Positions 26,301-37,744 of a DNA stretch of 64,000 bases are shown here, one piece after another. Made by a program: the position numbers and the translations under genes. Origin of the DNA: Ptiloglossa arizonensis (Eukaryota > Arthropoda > Insecta > Hymenoptera > Colletidae); contig NW_027478895.1 in NCBI RefSeq assembly GCF_051014685.1, forward strand, positions 62,001 to 126,000, in the 5' to 3' direction. Position 1 is the stretch's first letter; each line of letters opens with the position of its first letter. Below the pieces are notes generated by a model, which was not told where the DNA came from, did no database searches, and saw nothing but the letters and a program-made list of their open reading frames with translations.

Positions 26301-27600
26301 TTTCAGATGCAATAGGAATTTTTGGGTTAGGTCAATCCGTTCGCGAGATATGGGAGTTTGAAGACAAGAAATGGTAGAGAAGGCAAAAAATTTTTCGCAA
26401 TTCTGCTGCTCCGAACGCTTAACCAGAATGGCCTAGGGAAAAAATACACATACCGTTGTAATCGGGCGAGTTTCTACTTTCACATGCAACAGGAACTTTT
26501 GGGTTAGGTCAATCCGTTGGCGAGATATGGGAGTTTGAAGCTAAGAAATGGTTGAGAAGACAACAAATTTTTCGCACTTCTGCTGCTCCAAACGCTTAAC
26601 CAGAGTGGCCCACGGAAAAAATGCACATACCGTTGTAATCGGGCGAGTTTCTACTTTCAGATGCAATAGGAATTTTTGGGTTAGGTCAATCCGTTCGCGA
26701 GATATGGGAGTTTGAAGCCAAGAAATGGTTGAGAAGGCAAAAAATTTTTCGCAATTCTGCTGCTTCAAACGCTTAACCAGAATGGCCTAGGGAAAAAATA
26801 CACATACCGTTGTAATCGGGCGAGTTTCTACTTTCACATGCAACAGGAACTTTTGGGTTAGGTCAATCCGTTCGCGAGATATGGGAGTTTGAAGCTAAGA
26901 AATGGTTGAGAAGACAACAAATATTTCGCACTTCTGCTGCTCCAAACGCTTAACCAGAATGGCCTACGGAAAAAATACACATACTGTTGTAATCGGGCGA
27001 GTTTCTACTTTCAGATGCAATAGGAATTTTTGGGTTAGGTCAATCCGTTCGCGAGATATGGGAGTTTGAAGCCAAGAAATGGTAGAGAAGGCAAAAAATT
27101 TTTCACAATTCTGCTGCTCCAAACGCTTAACCAGAATGGCCTAGGGAGAAAATACACATACCGTTGTAATCGGGTGAGTTTCGACTTTCAGATGCAATAG
27201 GAATTTTTGGGTTAGGTCAATCCGTTCGCGAGATATGGGAGTTTGAAGACAAGAAATCGTTGAGAAGGCAAAAAATTTTTCGCAATTCTGCTGCTCCAAA
27301 CGCTTAACCAGAATGGCCTAGGGAAAAAATACACATACCGTTGTAATCGGGCGAGTTTCTACTTTCAGATGCAATAGGAATTTTTGGGTTAGGTCAATCC
27401 GTTCGCGAGATATGGGAGTTTGAAGCCAAGAAATGGTAGAGAAGACAAAAAATTTTTCACAATTCTGCTGCTCCAAACGCTTAACCAGAATGGCCTAGGG
27501 AAAAAATACACATACCGTTGTAATCGGGCGAGTTTCTACTTTCAGATGCAATACGAATTTTAGGGTTAGGTCAATCCGTTCGCGAGATATGGGAGTTTGA
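23353..27600. repeat. 12-monomer tandem duplication, offset 2124 bp
   Basis: The two halves meet near 25480. Offset 2124 is exactly 12 x 177. Unit-specific markers are aaacggtagag (about 23362 and 25485), aaattgttccc (tcccaatt at 23563 and 25687), tcggacgag, caattatgctg, aatgcacatacc, and caaatatttcg at 24794 and 26918. Few differences are seen between the units, so the event looks recent. It accounts for most of the extra length of B' relative to B. Confidence 0.85.
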
Positions 27601-29770
27601 AGCCAAGAAATGGTTGAGAAGGCAAAAAATTTTTCGCAATTCTGCTGCTTCAAACGCTTAACCAGAATGGCCTAGGGAAAAAATACACATACCGTTGTAA
27701 TCGGGCGAGTTTCTACTTTCAGATGCAATAGGAATTTTTGGGTTAGGTCAATCCGTTCGCGAGATATGGGAGTTTGAAGACAAGAAATCGTTGAGAAGGC
27801 AAAAAATTTTTCGCAATTCTGCTGCTCCGAACGCTTAACCAGAATGGCCCAGGGAAAAAATACAAATACCGTTGTAATCGGGCGAGTTTCTACTTTCACA
27901 TGCAAAAGGAACTTTTGGGTTAGGTCAATCCGTTCGCGAGATATGGGAGTTTGAAGCCAAGAAATGCTTGAGAAGGCAAAAAATTTTTCGCAATTCTGTT
28001 CCTCCAAACGCTTAACCAGAATGGCCTAGGGAAAAAATACACATACCGTTGTAATCGGGCGAGTTTCTACTTTCAGATGCAATAGGAATTTTTGGGTTAG
28101 GTCAATCCGTTCGCGAGATATGGGAGTTTGAAGACAAGAAATCGTTGAGAAGGCAAAAAATTTTTCGCAATTCTGCTGCTCCGAACGCTTAACCAGAATG
28201 GCCTAGGGAAAAAATACACATACCGTTGTAATCGGGCGAGTTTCTGCTTTCACATGCAACAGGAACTTTTGGGTTAGGTCAATCCGTTCGCGAGATATGG
28301 GACTTTGAAGCCAAGAAATGGTTGCGAAGGCAAAAAATTTTTCGCAATTCTGCTGCTCCAAACGCTTAACCAGAATGGCCTAGGGAAAAAATACACATAC
28401 CGTTGTAATCGGGCGAGTTTCTACTTTCAGATGCAACAGGAATTTTTGGGTGACGTCAATCCGTTCGCGAGATTTGGGAGTTTGAAGCTAAGAAATGGTT
28501 GAGAAGGCAAAAAATTTTTCGCAATTCTGCTGCTTCAAACGCTTAACCAGAATGGCCTAGGGAAAAAATACACATACCGTTGTAATCGGGCGAGTTTCTA
28601 CTTTCAGATGCAATAGGAATTTTTGGGTTAGGTCAATCCGTTCGCGAGATATGGGAGTTTGAAGCCAAGAAATGGTAGAGAAGACAAAAAATTTTTCACA
28701 ATTCTGCTGCTCCAAACGCTTAACCAGAATGGCCTAGGGAAAAAATACACATACCGTTGTAATCGGGCGAGTTTCTACTTTCAGATGCAATACGAATTTT
28801 AGGGTTAGGTCAATCCGTTCGCGAGATATGGGAGTTTGAAGCCAAGAAATGGTTGAGAAGGCAAAAAATTTTTCGCAATTCTGCTGCTTCAAACGCTTAA
28901 CCAGAATGGCCTAGGGAAAAAATACACATACCGTTGTAATCGGGCGAGTTTCTACTTTCAGATGCAATAGGAATTTTTGGGTTAGGTCAATCCGTTCGCG
29001 AGATATGGGAGTTTGAAGACAAGAAATCGTTGAGAAGGCAAAAAATTTTTCGCAATTCTGCTGCTCCGAACGCTTAACCAGAATGGCCCAGGGAAAAAAT
29101 ACAAATACCGTTGTAATCGGGCGAGTTTCTACTTTCACATGCAAAAGGAACTTTTGGGTTAGGTCAATCCGTTCGCGAGATATGGGAGTTTGAAGCCAAG
29201 AAATGCTTGAGAAGGCAAAAAATTTTTCGCAATTCTGTTCCTCCAAACGCTTAACCAGAATGGCCTAGGGAAAAAATACACATACCGTTGTAATCGGGCG
29301 AGTTTCTACTTTCAGATGCAATAGGAATTTTTGGGTTAGGTCAATCCGTTCTCGAGATATGGGAGTTTGAAGACAAGAAATCGTTGAGAAGGCAAAAAAT
29401 TTTTCGCAATTCTGCTGCTCCGAACGCTTAACCAGAATGGCCTAGGGAAAAAATACACATACCGTTGTAATCGGGCGAGTTTCTGCTTTCACATGCAACA
29501 GGAACTTTTGGGTTAGGTCAATCCGTTCGCGAGATATGGGACTTTGAAGCCAAGAAATGGTTGCGAAGGCAAAAAATTTTTCGCAATTCTGCTGCTCCAA
29601 ACGCTTAACCAGAATGGCCTAGGGAAAAAATACACATACCGTTGTAATCGGGCGAGTTTCTACTTTCAGATGCAACAGGAATTTTTGGGTGACGTCAATC
29701 CGTTCGCGAGATTTGGGAGTTTGAAGCCAAGAAATGGTTGAGAAGGCAAAAAATTTTTCGCAATTCTGCT
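27310..29770. repeat. 7-monomer tandem duplication, offset 1239 bp
   Basis: Offset 1239 is exactly 7 x 177, with the junction between about 28535 and 28660. Paired markers include tacgaattttaggg (27552, 28791), aaatacaaatacc (27859, 29098), gcaaaaggaac, and gttgcgaagg (28321, 29560). Each unit carries one TGACGTCA monomer (28451, 29690). Confidence 0.85.
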
Positions 29771-29989
29771 GCTCCAAACGCTTAACCAGAATGGCCTAGG
29801 GAAAAAATACACATACCGTTATAAACGGGCGAGTTTCTACTTTCAGATGCAATAGGAATTTTTGGGTGACGTCAATCCGTTCGCGAGATTTGGGAGTTTG
29901 AAGCTAAGAAATGGTTGAGAAGGCAAAAAATTTTTCGCAATTCTGCTGCTTCAAACGCTTAACCAGAATGGCCTAGGGAAAAAATACAC

Positions 29990-31580
29990 ATACCGTTGTA
30001 ATCGGGCGAGTTTCTACTTTCAGATGTAATAGGAATTTTTGGGTTAGGTCAATCCGTTCGCGAGATATGGGAGTTTGAAGACAAGAAATCGTTGAGAAGG
30101 CAAAAAATTTTTCGCAATTCCGCTGCTCCGAACGCTTAACCAGAATGGCCTAGGGAAAAAATACACATACCGTTGTAATCGGGCGAGATTCTACTTTCAC
30201 ATGCAACAGGAACCTTTGGAATAGGTCAATCCGTTCGCGAGATATGGGAGTTTGAAGCTAAGAAATTGTTGAGAAGACAACAAATTTTTCGCACTTCTGC
30301 TGCTCCAAACGCTTAACCAGAACGGCCTACGGAAAAAATACACATACTGTTGTAATCGGGCGGGTTTCTACTTTCAGATGCAATAGGAATTTTTGGGTTA
30401 GGTCAATCCGTTCGCGAGATATGGGAGTTTGAAGCTAAGAAATGGTTGAGAAGACAACAAATTTTTCGCACTTCTGCTGCTCCAAACGCTTAACCAGAAT
30501 GGCCAAGGGAAAAAATACACATACCGTTGTAATCGGGTGAGTTTCTACTTTCAGATGCCATAGGAATTTTTGGGTTAGGTCAATCCGTTCGCGAGATATG
30601 GGAGTTTGAAGCCAAGAAATGGTTCAGAAGGCGAGAAATTTTTCACAATTCTGCTGCTCCAAACGCTTAACCAGAATCGCCTAGGGAAAAAATACACATA
30701 CCGTTGTAATCGGGCGAGTTTCTACTTTCAGATGCAACAGGAATTTTTGGGTGACGTCAATCCGTTCGCGAGATTTGGGAGTTTGAAGCCAAGAAATGGT
30801 TGAGAAGGCAAAAAATTTTTCGCAATTCTGCTGCTCCAAACGCTTAACCAGAACGGCCTAGGGAAAAAATACACATACCGTTGTAATCGGGCGAGTTTCT
30901 ACTTTCAGATGTAATAGGAATTTTTGGGTTAGGTCAATCCGTTCGCGAGATATGGGAGTTTGAAGACAAGAAATCGTTGAGAAGGCAAAAAATTTTTCGC
31001 AATTCCGCTGCTCCGAACGCTTAACCAGAATGGCCTAGGGAAAAAATACACATACCGTTGTAATCGGGCGAGATTCTACTTTCACATGCAACAGGAACCT
31101 TTGGAATAGGTCAATCCGTTCGCGAGATATGGGAGTTTGAAGCTAAGAAATTGTTGAGAAGACAACAAATTTTTCGCACTTCTGCTGCTCCAAACGCTTA
31201 ACCAGAACGGCCTACGGAAAAAATACACATACTGTTGTAATCGGGCGGGTTTCTACTTTCAGATGCAATAGGAATTTTTGGGTTAGGTCAATCCGTTCGC
31301 GAGATATGGGAGTTTGAAGCTAAGAAATGGTTGAGAAGACAACAAATTTTTCGCACTTCTGCTGCTCCAAACGCTTAACCAGAATGGCCAAGGGAAAAAA
31401 TACACATACCGTTGTAATCGGGTGAGTTTCTACTTTCAGATGCCATAGGAATTTTTGGGTTAGGTCAATCCGTTCGCGAGATATGGGAGTTTGAAGCCAA
31501 GAAATGGTTCAGAAGGCGAGAAATTTTTCACAATTCTGCTGCTCCAAACGCTTAACCAGAATCGCCTAGGGAAAAAATAC
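29990..31580. repeat. 5-monomer duplication, offset 885 bp (first locus)
   Basis: About 29990-30690 recurs at about 30875-31575, offset exactly 5 x 177. Shared rare variants are gatgtaatagg, attccgctg, aacctttggaatagg (30211, 31096), aaattgttgag, agaacggcctacgg, gccaaggg, gttcagaaggcgag and atcgcctaggg. The ggaatagg variant is found nowhere else I noticed, which ties the two units together. Confidence 0.8.
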
Positions 31581-32189
31581 ACACACCGTTGTAATCGGGC
31601 GAGTTTCTACTTTCAGATGCAATAGGAATTTTTGGGTTAGGTCAATCCGTTCGCGAGATATGGGAGTTTGAAGCCAAGAAATGGTTGAGAAGGCAAAAAA
31701 TTTTTCGCAATTCTGCTGCTTCAAACGCTTAACCAGAATGGCCTAGGGAAAAAATACACATACCGTTGTAATCGGGCGAGTTTCTACTTTCAGATGCAAT
31801 AGGAATTTTTGGGTTAGGTCAATCCGTTCGCGAGATATGGGAGTTTGAAGACAAGAAATCGTTGAGAAGGCAAAAAATTTTTCGCAATTCTGCTGCTCCG
31901 AACGCTCAACCAGAATGGCCTAGGGAAAAAATACACATACCGTTGTAATCGGGCGAGTTTCTACTTTCACATGCAACAGGAACTTTTGGGTTAGGTCAAT
32001 CCGTTCGCGAGATATGGGAGTTTGAAGCCAAGAAATGCTTGAGAAGGCAAAAAATTTTTCGTAATTCTGTTCCTCCAAACGCTTAACCAGAATGGCCTAG
32101 GGAAAAAATACACATACCGTTGTAATCGGGCGAGTTTCTACTTTCAGATGCAATAGGAATTTTTGGGTTAGGTCAACCCGTTCGCGAGA

Positions 32190-33525
32190 TATGGGAGTTT
32201 GAAGCTAAGAAATGGCTGAGAAGACAAAAAATTTTTCGCAATTCTGCTGCTCCAAACGCTTAACCAGAATGGCCTAGGGAAAAAATACACATACCGTTGT
32301 AATGGGGCGAGTTTCTACTTTCAGATGCAATAGGAATTTTTGGGTTAGGTCAATCCGTTCGCGAGATATGGGACTTTGAAGCCAAGAAATGGTTGAGAAG
32401 ACAAAAAATTTTTCGCAATTCTGCTGCTCCGAACGCTTAACCAGAATGGCCTAGGGAAAAAATACACATACCGTTGTAATCGGGCGAGTTTCTACTTTTA
32501 CATGCAACAGGAACTTTTGGGTTAGGTCAATCCGTTCGCGAGATATGGGACTTTGAAGCCAAGAAATGGTTGAGAAGGCAAAAAATTTTTCGCAATTCTG
32601 CTGCTCCAAACGCTTAACCAGAATGGCCTAGGGAAAAAATACACATACCGTCGTAATCGGGCGAGTTTCTACTTTCAGATGCAATAGGAATTTTTGGGTT
32701 AGGTCAATCCGTTCGCGAGATATGGGAGTTTGAAGCCAAGAAATGGTAGAGAAGGCAAAAAATTTTTCACAATTCTGCTGCTCCAAACGCTTAACCAGAA
32801 TGGCCTAGGGAAAAAATACACATACCGTTGTAATCGGGCGAGTTTCTACTTTCAGATGCCATAGGAATTTTTGGGTTAGGTCCATCCGTTCGCGAGATAT
32901 GGGAGTTTGAAGCCAAGAAATGGTTCAGAAGGCGAGAAATTTTTCACAATTCTGCTGCTCCAAACGCTTAACCAGAATGGCCTAGGGAAAAAATACACAT
33001 ACCGCTGTAATCAGGCGAGTTTCTACTTTCAGATGCAATAGGAATTTTTGGGTTAGGTCAATCCGTTCGCGAGATATGGGAGTTTGAAGCTAAGAAATGG
33101 CTGAGAAGACAAAAAATTTTTCGCAATTCTGCTGCTCCAAACGCTTAACCAGAATGGCCTAGGGAAAAAATACACATACCGTTGTAATGGGGCGAGTTTC
33201 TACTTTCAGATGCAATAGGAATTTTTGGGTTAGGTCAATCCGTTCGCGAGATATGGGACTTTGAAGCCAAGAAATGGTTGAGAAGACAAAAAATTTTTCG
33301 CAATTCTGCTGCTCCGAACGCTTAACCAGAATGGCCTAGGGAAAAAATACACATACCGTTGTAATCGGGCGAGTTTCTACTTTTACATGCAACAGGAACT
33401 TTTGGGTTAGGTCAATCCGTTCGCGAGATATGGGACTTTGAAGCCAAGAAATGGTTGAGAAGGCAAAAAATTTTTCGCAATTCTGCTGCTCCAAACGCTT
33501 AACCAGAATGGCCTAGGGAAAAAAT
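32190..33525. repeat. 5-monomer duplication, offset 885 bp (second locus)
   Basis: About 32190-32640 recurs at about 33075-33525, again 5 x 177 bp apart. Shared variants are aaatggctgagaagac, gtaatggggcg (aatggg at 32301 and 33186) and cttttacatgcaac. The copies part at 32646 (ccgtcgtaatc) versus 33531 (ccgttataaac). It has the same period as the neighbouring locus but different contents, so the two are separate events. Confidence 0.75.
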
Positions 33526-36500
33526 ACACATACCGTTATAAACGGGCGAGTTTCTACTTTCAGATGCAATAGGAATTTTTGGGTGACGTCAATCCGTTCG
33601 CGAGATTTGGGAGTTTGAAGCTAAGAAATGGTTGAGAAGGCAAAAAATTTTTCGCAATTCTGCTGCTTCAAACGCTTAACCAGAATGGCCTAGAGAAAAA
33701 ATACACATACCGTTGTAATCGGGCGAGTTTCTACTTTCAGATGTAATAGGAATTTTTGGGTTAGGTCAATCCGTTCGCGAGATATGGGAGTTTGAAGACA
33801 AGAAATCGTTGAGAAGGCAAAAAATTTTTCGCAATTCCGCTGCTCCGAACGCTTAACCAGAATGGCCTAGGGAAAAAATACACATACCGTTGTAATCGGG
33901 CGAGATTCTACTTTCACATGCAACAGGAACCTTTGGGTTAGGTCAATCCGTTCGCGAGATATGGGAGTTTGAAGCTAAGAAATTGTTGAGAAGACAACAA
34001 ATTTTTCGCACTTCTGCTGCTCCAAACGCTTAACCAGAACGGCCTACCGAAAAAATACACATACTGTTGTAATCGGGCGGGTTTCTACTTTCAGATGCAA
34101 TAGGAATTTTTGGGTTAGGTCAATCCGTTCGCGAGATATGGGAGTTTGAAGCCAAGAAATGGTTGAGAAGGCAAAAAATTTTTCGCAATTCTGCTGCTTC
34201 AAACGCTTATCCAGAACGGCCTATGGAAAAAATACACATACCTTTGTAATCGGGCGAGTTTCTACTTTGAGATGCAACAGGAATTTTTGGGTTACGTCAA
34301 TCCATTCGCGAGATATGGGAGTTTGAAGCTAAGAAATGGTTGAGAAGACAACAAATTTTTCGCACTTCTGCTGCTCCAAACGCTTAACCAGAATGGCCTA
34401 GGGAAAAAATACACATACCGCTGTAATCAGGCGAGTTTCTACTTTCAGATGCAATAGGAATTTTTGGGTTAGGTCAATCCGTTCGCGAGATATGGGACTT
34501 TGAAGCCAAGAAATGGTTGAGAAGGCAAAAAATTTTTCGCTATTCTGCTGCTCCAAACGCTTAACCAGAATGGCCTAGGGAAAAAATAGAAATACCGATG
34601 TAATCGGGCGAGATTCTACTTTCAGATGCAATAGGAATTTTTTGGGTTAGGTCAATCCGTTCGCGAGATATGGGAGTTTGAAGACAAGAAATGGTTGAGA
34701 AGGCAAAAAATTTTTCGCAATTCTGCTGCTCCAAACGCTTATCCAGAACGGCCTATGGAAAAAATACACATACCTTTGTAATCGGGCGAGTTTCTACTTT
34801 GAGATGCAACAGGAATTTTTGGGTTACGTCAATCCATTCGCGAGATATGGGAGTTTGAAGCTAAGAAATGGTTGAGAAGACAACAAATTTTTCGCACTTC
34901 TGCTGCTCCAAACGCTTAACCAGAATGGCCTAGGGAAAAAATACACATACCGTTGTAATCGGGCGAGTTTCTACTTTCAGATGCAATAGGAATTTTTGGG
35001 TTAGGTCAATCCGTTCGCGAGATATGGGAGTTTGAAGCCAAGAAATGGTTGAGAAGGCAAAAAATTTTTCGCAATTCTGCTGCTTCAAACGCTTAACCAG
35101 AATGGCCTAGGGAAAAAATACACATACCGTTGTAATCGGGCGAGTTTCTACTTTCAGATGCAATAGGAATTTTTGGGTTAGGTCAATCCGTTCGCGAGAT
35201 ATGGGAGTTTGAAGACAAGAAATCGTTGAGAAGGCAAAAAATTTTTCGCAATTCTGCTGCTCCGAAAGCTCAACCAGAATGGCCTAGGGAAAAAATACAC
35301 ATACCGTTGTAATCGGGCGAGTTTCTACTTTCAGATGCAATAGGAATTTTTGGGTTAGGTCAATCCGTTCGCGAGATATGGGAGTTTGAAGCTAAGAAAT
35401 GGTTGAGAAGACAACAAATTTTTCGCACTTCTGCTGCTCCAAACGCTTAACCAGAATGGCCAAGGGAAAAAATACACATACCGTTGTAATCGGGTGAGTT
35501 TCTACTTTCAGATGCCATAGGAATTTTTGGGTTAGGTCAATCCGTTCGCGAGATATGGGAGTTTGAAGCCAAGAAATGGTTCAGAAGGCGAGAAATTTTT
35601 CACAATTCTGCTGCTCCAAGCGCTTAACCAGAATCGCCTAGGGAAAAAATACACATAGCGCTGTAATCGGGCGAGTTTCTACTTTCAGATGCAATAGGAA
35701 TTTTTTGGGTTAGGTCAATCCGTTCGCGAGATATGGGAGTTTGAAGACAAGAAATGGTTGAGAAGGCAAAAAATTTTTCGCAATTCTGCTGCTCCAAACG
35801 CTTATCCAGAACGGCCTATGGAAAAAATACACATACCGTTGTAATCGGGCGAGTTTCTACTTTGAGATGCAACAGGAATTTTTGGGTTACGTCAATCCAT
35901 TCGCGAGATATGGGAGTTTGAAGCTAAGAAATGGTTGAGAAGACAACAAATTTTTCGCACTTCTGCTGCTCCAAACGCTTAACCAGAATGGCCTAGGGAA
36001 AAAATACACATACCGTTGTAATCGGGCGAGTTTCTACTTTCAGATACAATAGGAATTTTTGGGTTAGGTCAATCCGTTCGCGAGATATGGGAGTTTGAAG
36101 CCAAGAAATGGTTGAGAAGGCAAAAAATTTTTCGCAATTCTGCTGCTTCAAACGCTTAACCAGAATGGCCTAGGGAAAAAATACACATACCGTTGTAATC
36201 GGGCGAGTTTCTACTTTCAGATGCAATAGGAATTTTTGGGTTAGGTCAATCCGTTCGCGAGATATGGGAGTTTGAAGACAAGAAATCGTTGAGAAGGCAA
36301 AAAATTTTTCGCAATTCTGCTGCTCCGAACGCTCAACCAGAATGGCCTAGGGAAAAAATACACATACCGTTGTAATCGGGCGAGTTTCTACTTTCACATG
36401 CAACAGGAACTTTTGGGTTAGGTCAATCCGTTCGCGAGATATGGGAGTTTGAAGCCAAGAAATGCTTGAGAAGGCAAAAAATTTTTCGTAATTCTGTTCC

Positions 36501-37744
36501 TCCAAACGCTTAACCAGAATGGCCTAGGGAAAAAATACACATACCGTTGTAATCGGGCGAGTTTCTACTTTCAGATGCAATAGGAATTTTTGGGTTAGGT
36601 CAATCCGTTCGAGAGATATGGGAGTTTGAAGCTAAGAAATGGCTGAGAAGACAAAAAATTTTTCGCAATTCTGCTGCTCCAAACGCTTAACCAGAATGGC
36701 CTAGGGAAAAAATACACATACCGTTGTAATCGGGCGAGTTTCTACTTTCAGATTCAATAGGAATTTTTGGGTTAGGTCAATCCGTTCGCGAGATATGGGA
36801 GTTTGAAGCCAAGAAATGGTTGAGAAGGCAAAAAATTTTTCTCAATTCTGCTGCTTCAAACGCTTAACCAGAATGGCCTAGGGAAAAAATACACATACCG
36901 TTGTAATCGGGCGAGTTTCTACTTTCAGATGCAATAGGAATTTTTGGGTTAGGTCAATCCGTTCGCGAGATATGGGAGTTTGAAGACAAGAAATCGTTGA
37001 GAAGGCAAAAAATTTTTCGCAATTCCGCTGCTCCGAACGCTTAACCAGAATGGCCTAGGGAAAAAATACACATACCGTTGTAATCGGGCGAGATTCTACT
37101 TTCACATGCAACAGGAACTTTTGGGTTAGGTCAATCCGTTCGCGAGATATGGGAGTTTGAAGCTAAGAAATTGTTGAGAAGACAACAAATTTTTCGCACT
37201 TCTGCTGCTCCAAACGCTTAACCAGAATGGCCTACGGAAAAAATACACATACTGTTGTAATCGGGCGGGTTTCTACTTTCAGATGCAATAGGAATTTTTG
37301 GGTTAGGTCAATCCGTTCGCGAGATATGGGACTTTGAAACCAAGAAATCGTTGAGAAGGCAAAAAATTTTTCGCAATTCTGCTGCTCCAAACGCTTAACC
37401 AGAATGGCCTAGGGAAAAAATACACATACCGTTGTAATCGGGCGAGTTTCTACTTTCAGATGCAAAAGGAATTTTTGGGTGACGTCAATCCGTTCGCGAG
37501 ATTTGGGAGTTTGAAGCTAAGAAATGGTTGAGAAGGCAAAAAATTTTTCGCAATTCTGCTGCTTCAAACGCTTAACCAGAATGCCCTAGGGAAGAAATAC
37601 ACATACCGTTGTAATCGGGCGAGTTTCTACTTTCAGATGCAATAGGAATTTTTGGGTTAGGTCAATCCGTTCGCGAGATATGGGAGTTTGAAGACAAGAA
37701 ATCGTTGAGAAGCCAAAAAATTTTTCGCAATTCTGCTGCTCCAA

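Larger units (their letters stand above)
22101..29800. repeat. Block B': relative of block B with its own 12- and 7-monomer duplications
   Basis: It follows block B from about 9235 (offset 12910, then 12733 after loss of one monomer, then about 14858 after an internal gain). Shared rare variants are gcaagacgaatttta (9505, 22415), caaaaattttttcgc (10111, 22844), cacattccg with gagttgctac, and tacaaatacc with gcaaaagg (13003, 27861). Two tandem duplications inside it are listed separately. No gene. Confidence 0.8.
29801..37744. repeat. Block D: transition into the right-hand satellite subfamily
   Basis: About 45 monomers, no gene. Typical variants are gttcagaaggcgag, gatgccatagg, gccaaggg, attccgctgctccg, gattctac with ggaaccttt, aaatggctgag, gtaatgggg, gttataaacggg and cttatccagaacgg. 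Several of these recur in E and F. Part of the block (from about 33538) matches 29821 onward at offset 3717, exactly 21 x 177. Two 885-bp duplications are listed separately. Confidence 0.75.

Noticed and set aside
28305..28502. Plus-strand frames of 65-79 codons recurring in many places
   Set aside because: Open only because of single changes at the usual TGA/TAG positions (gttgag to gttgcg or gtagag; caatagg to caacagg). They copy along with the duplications and look like repeat sequence, not protein.
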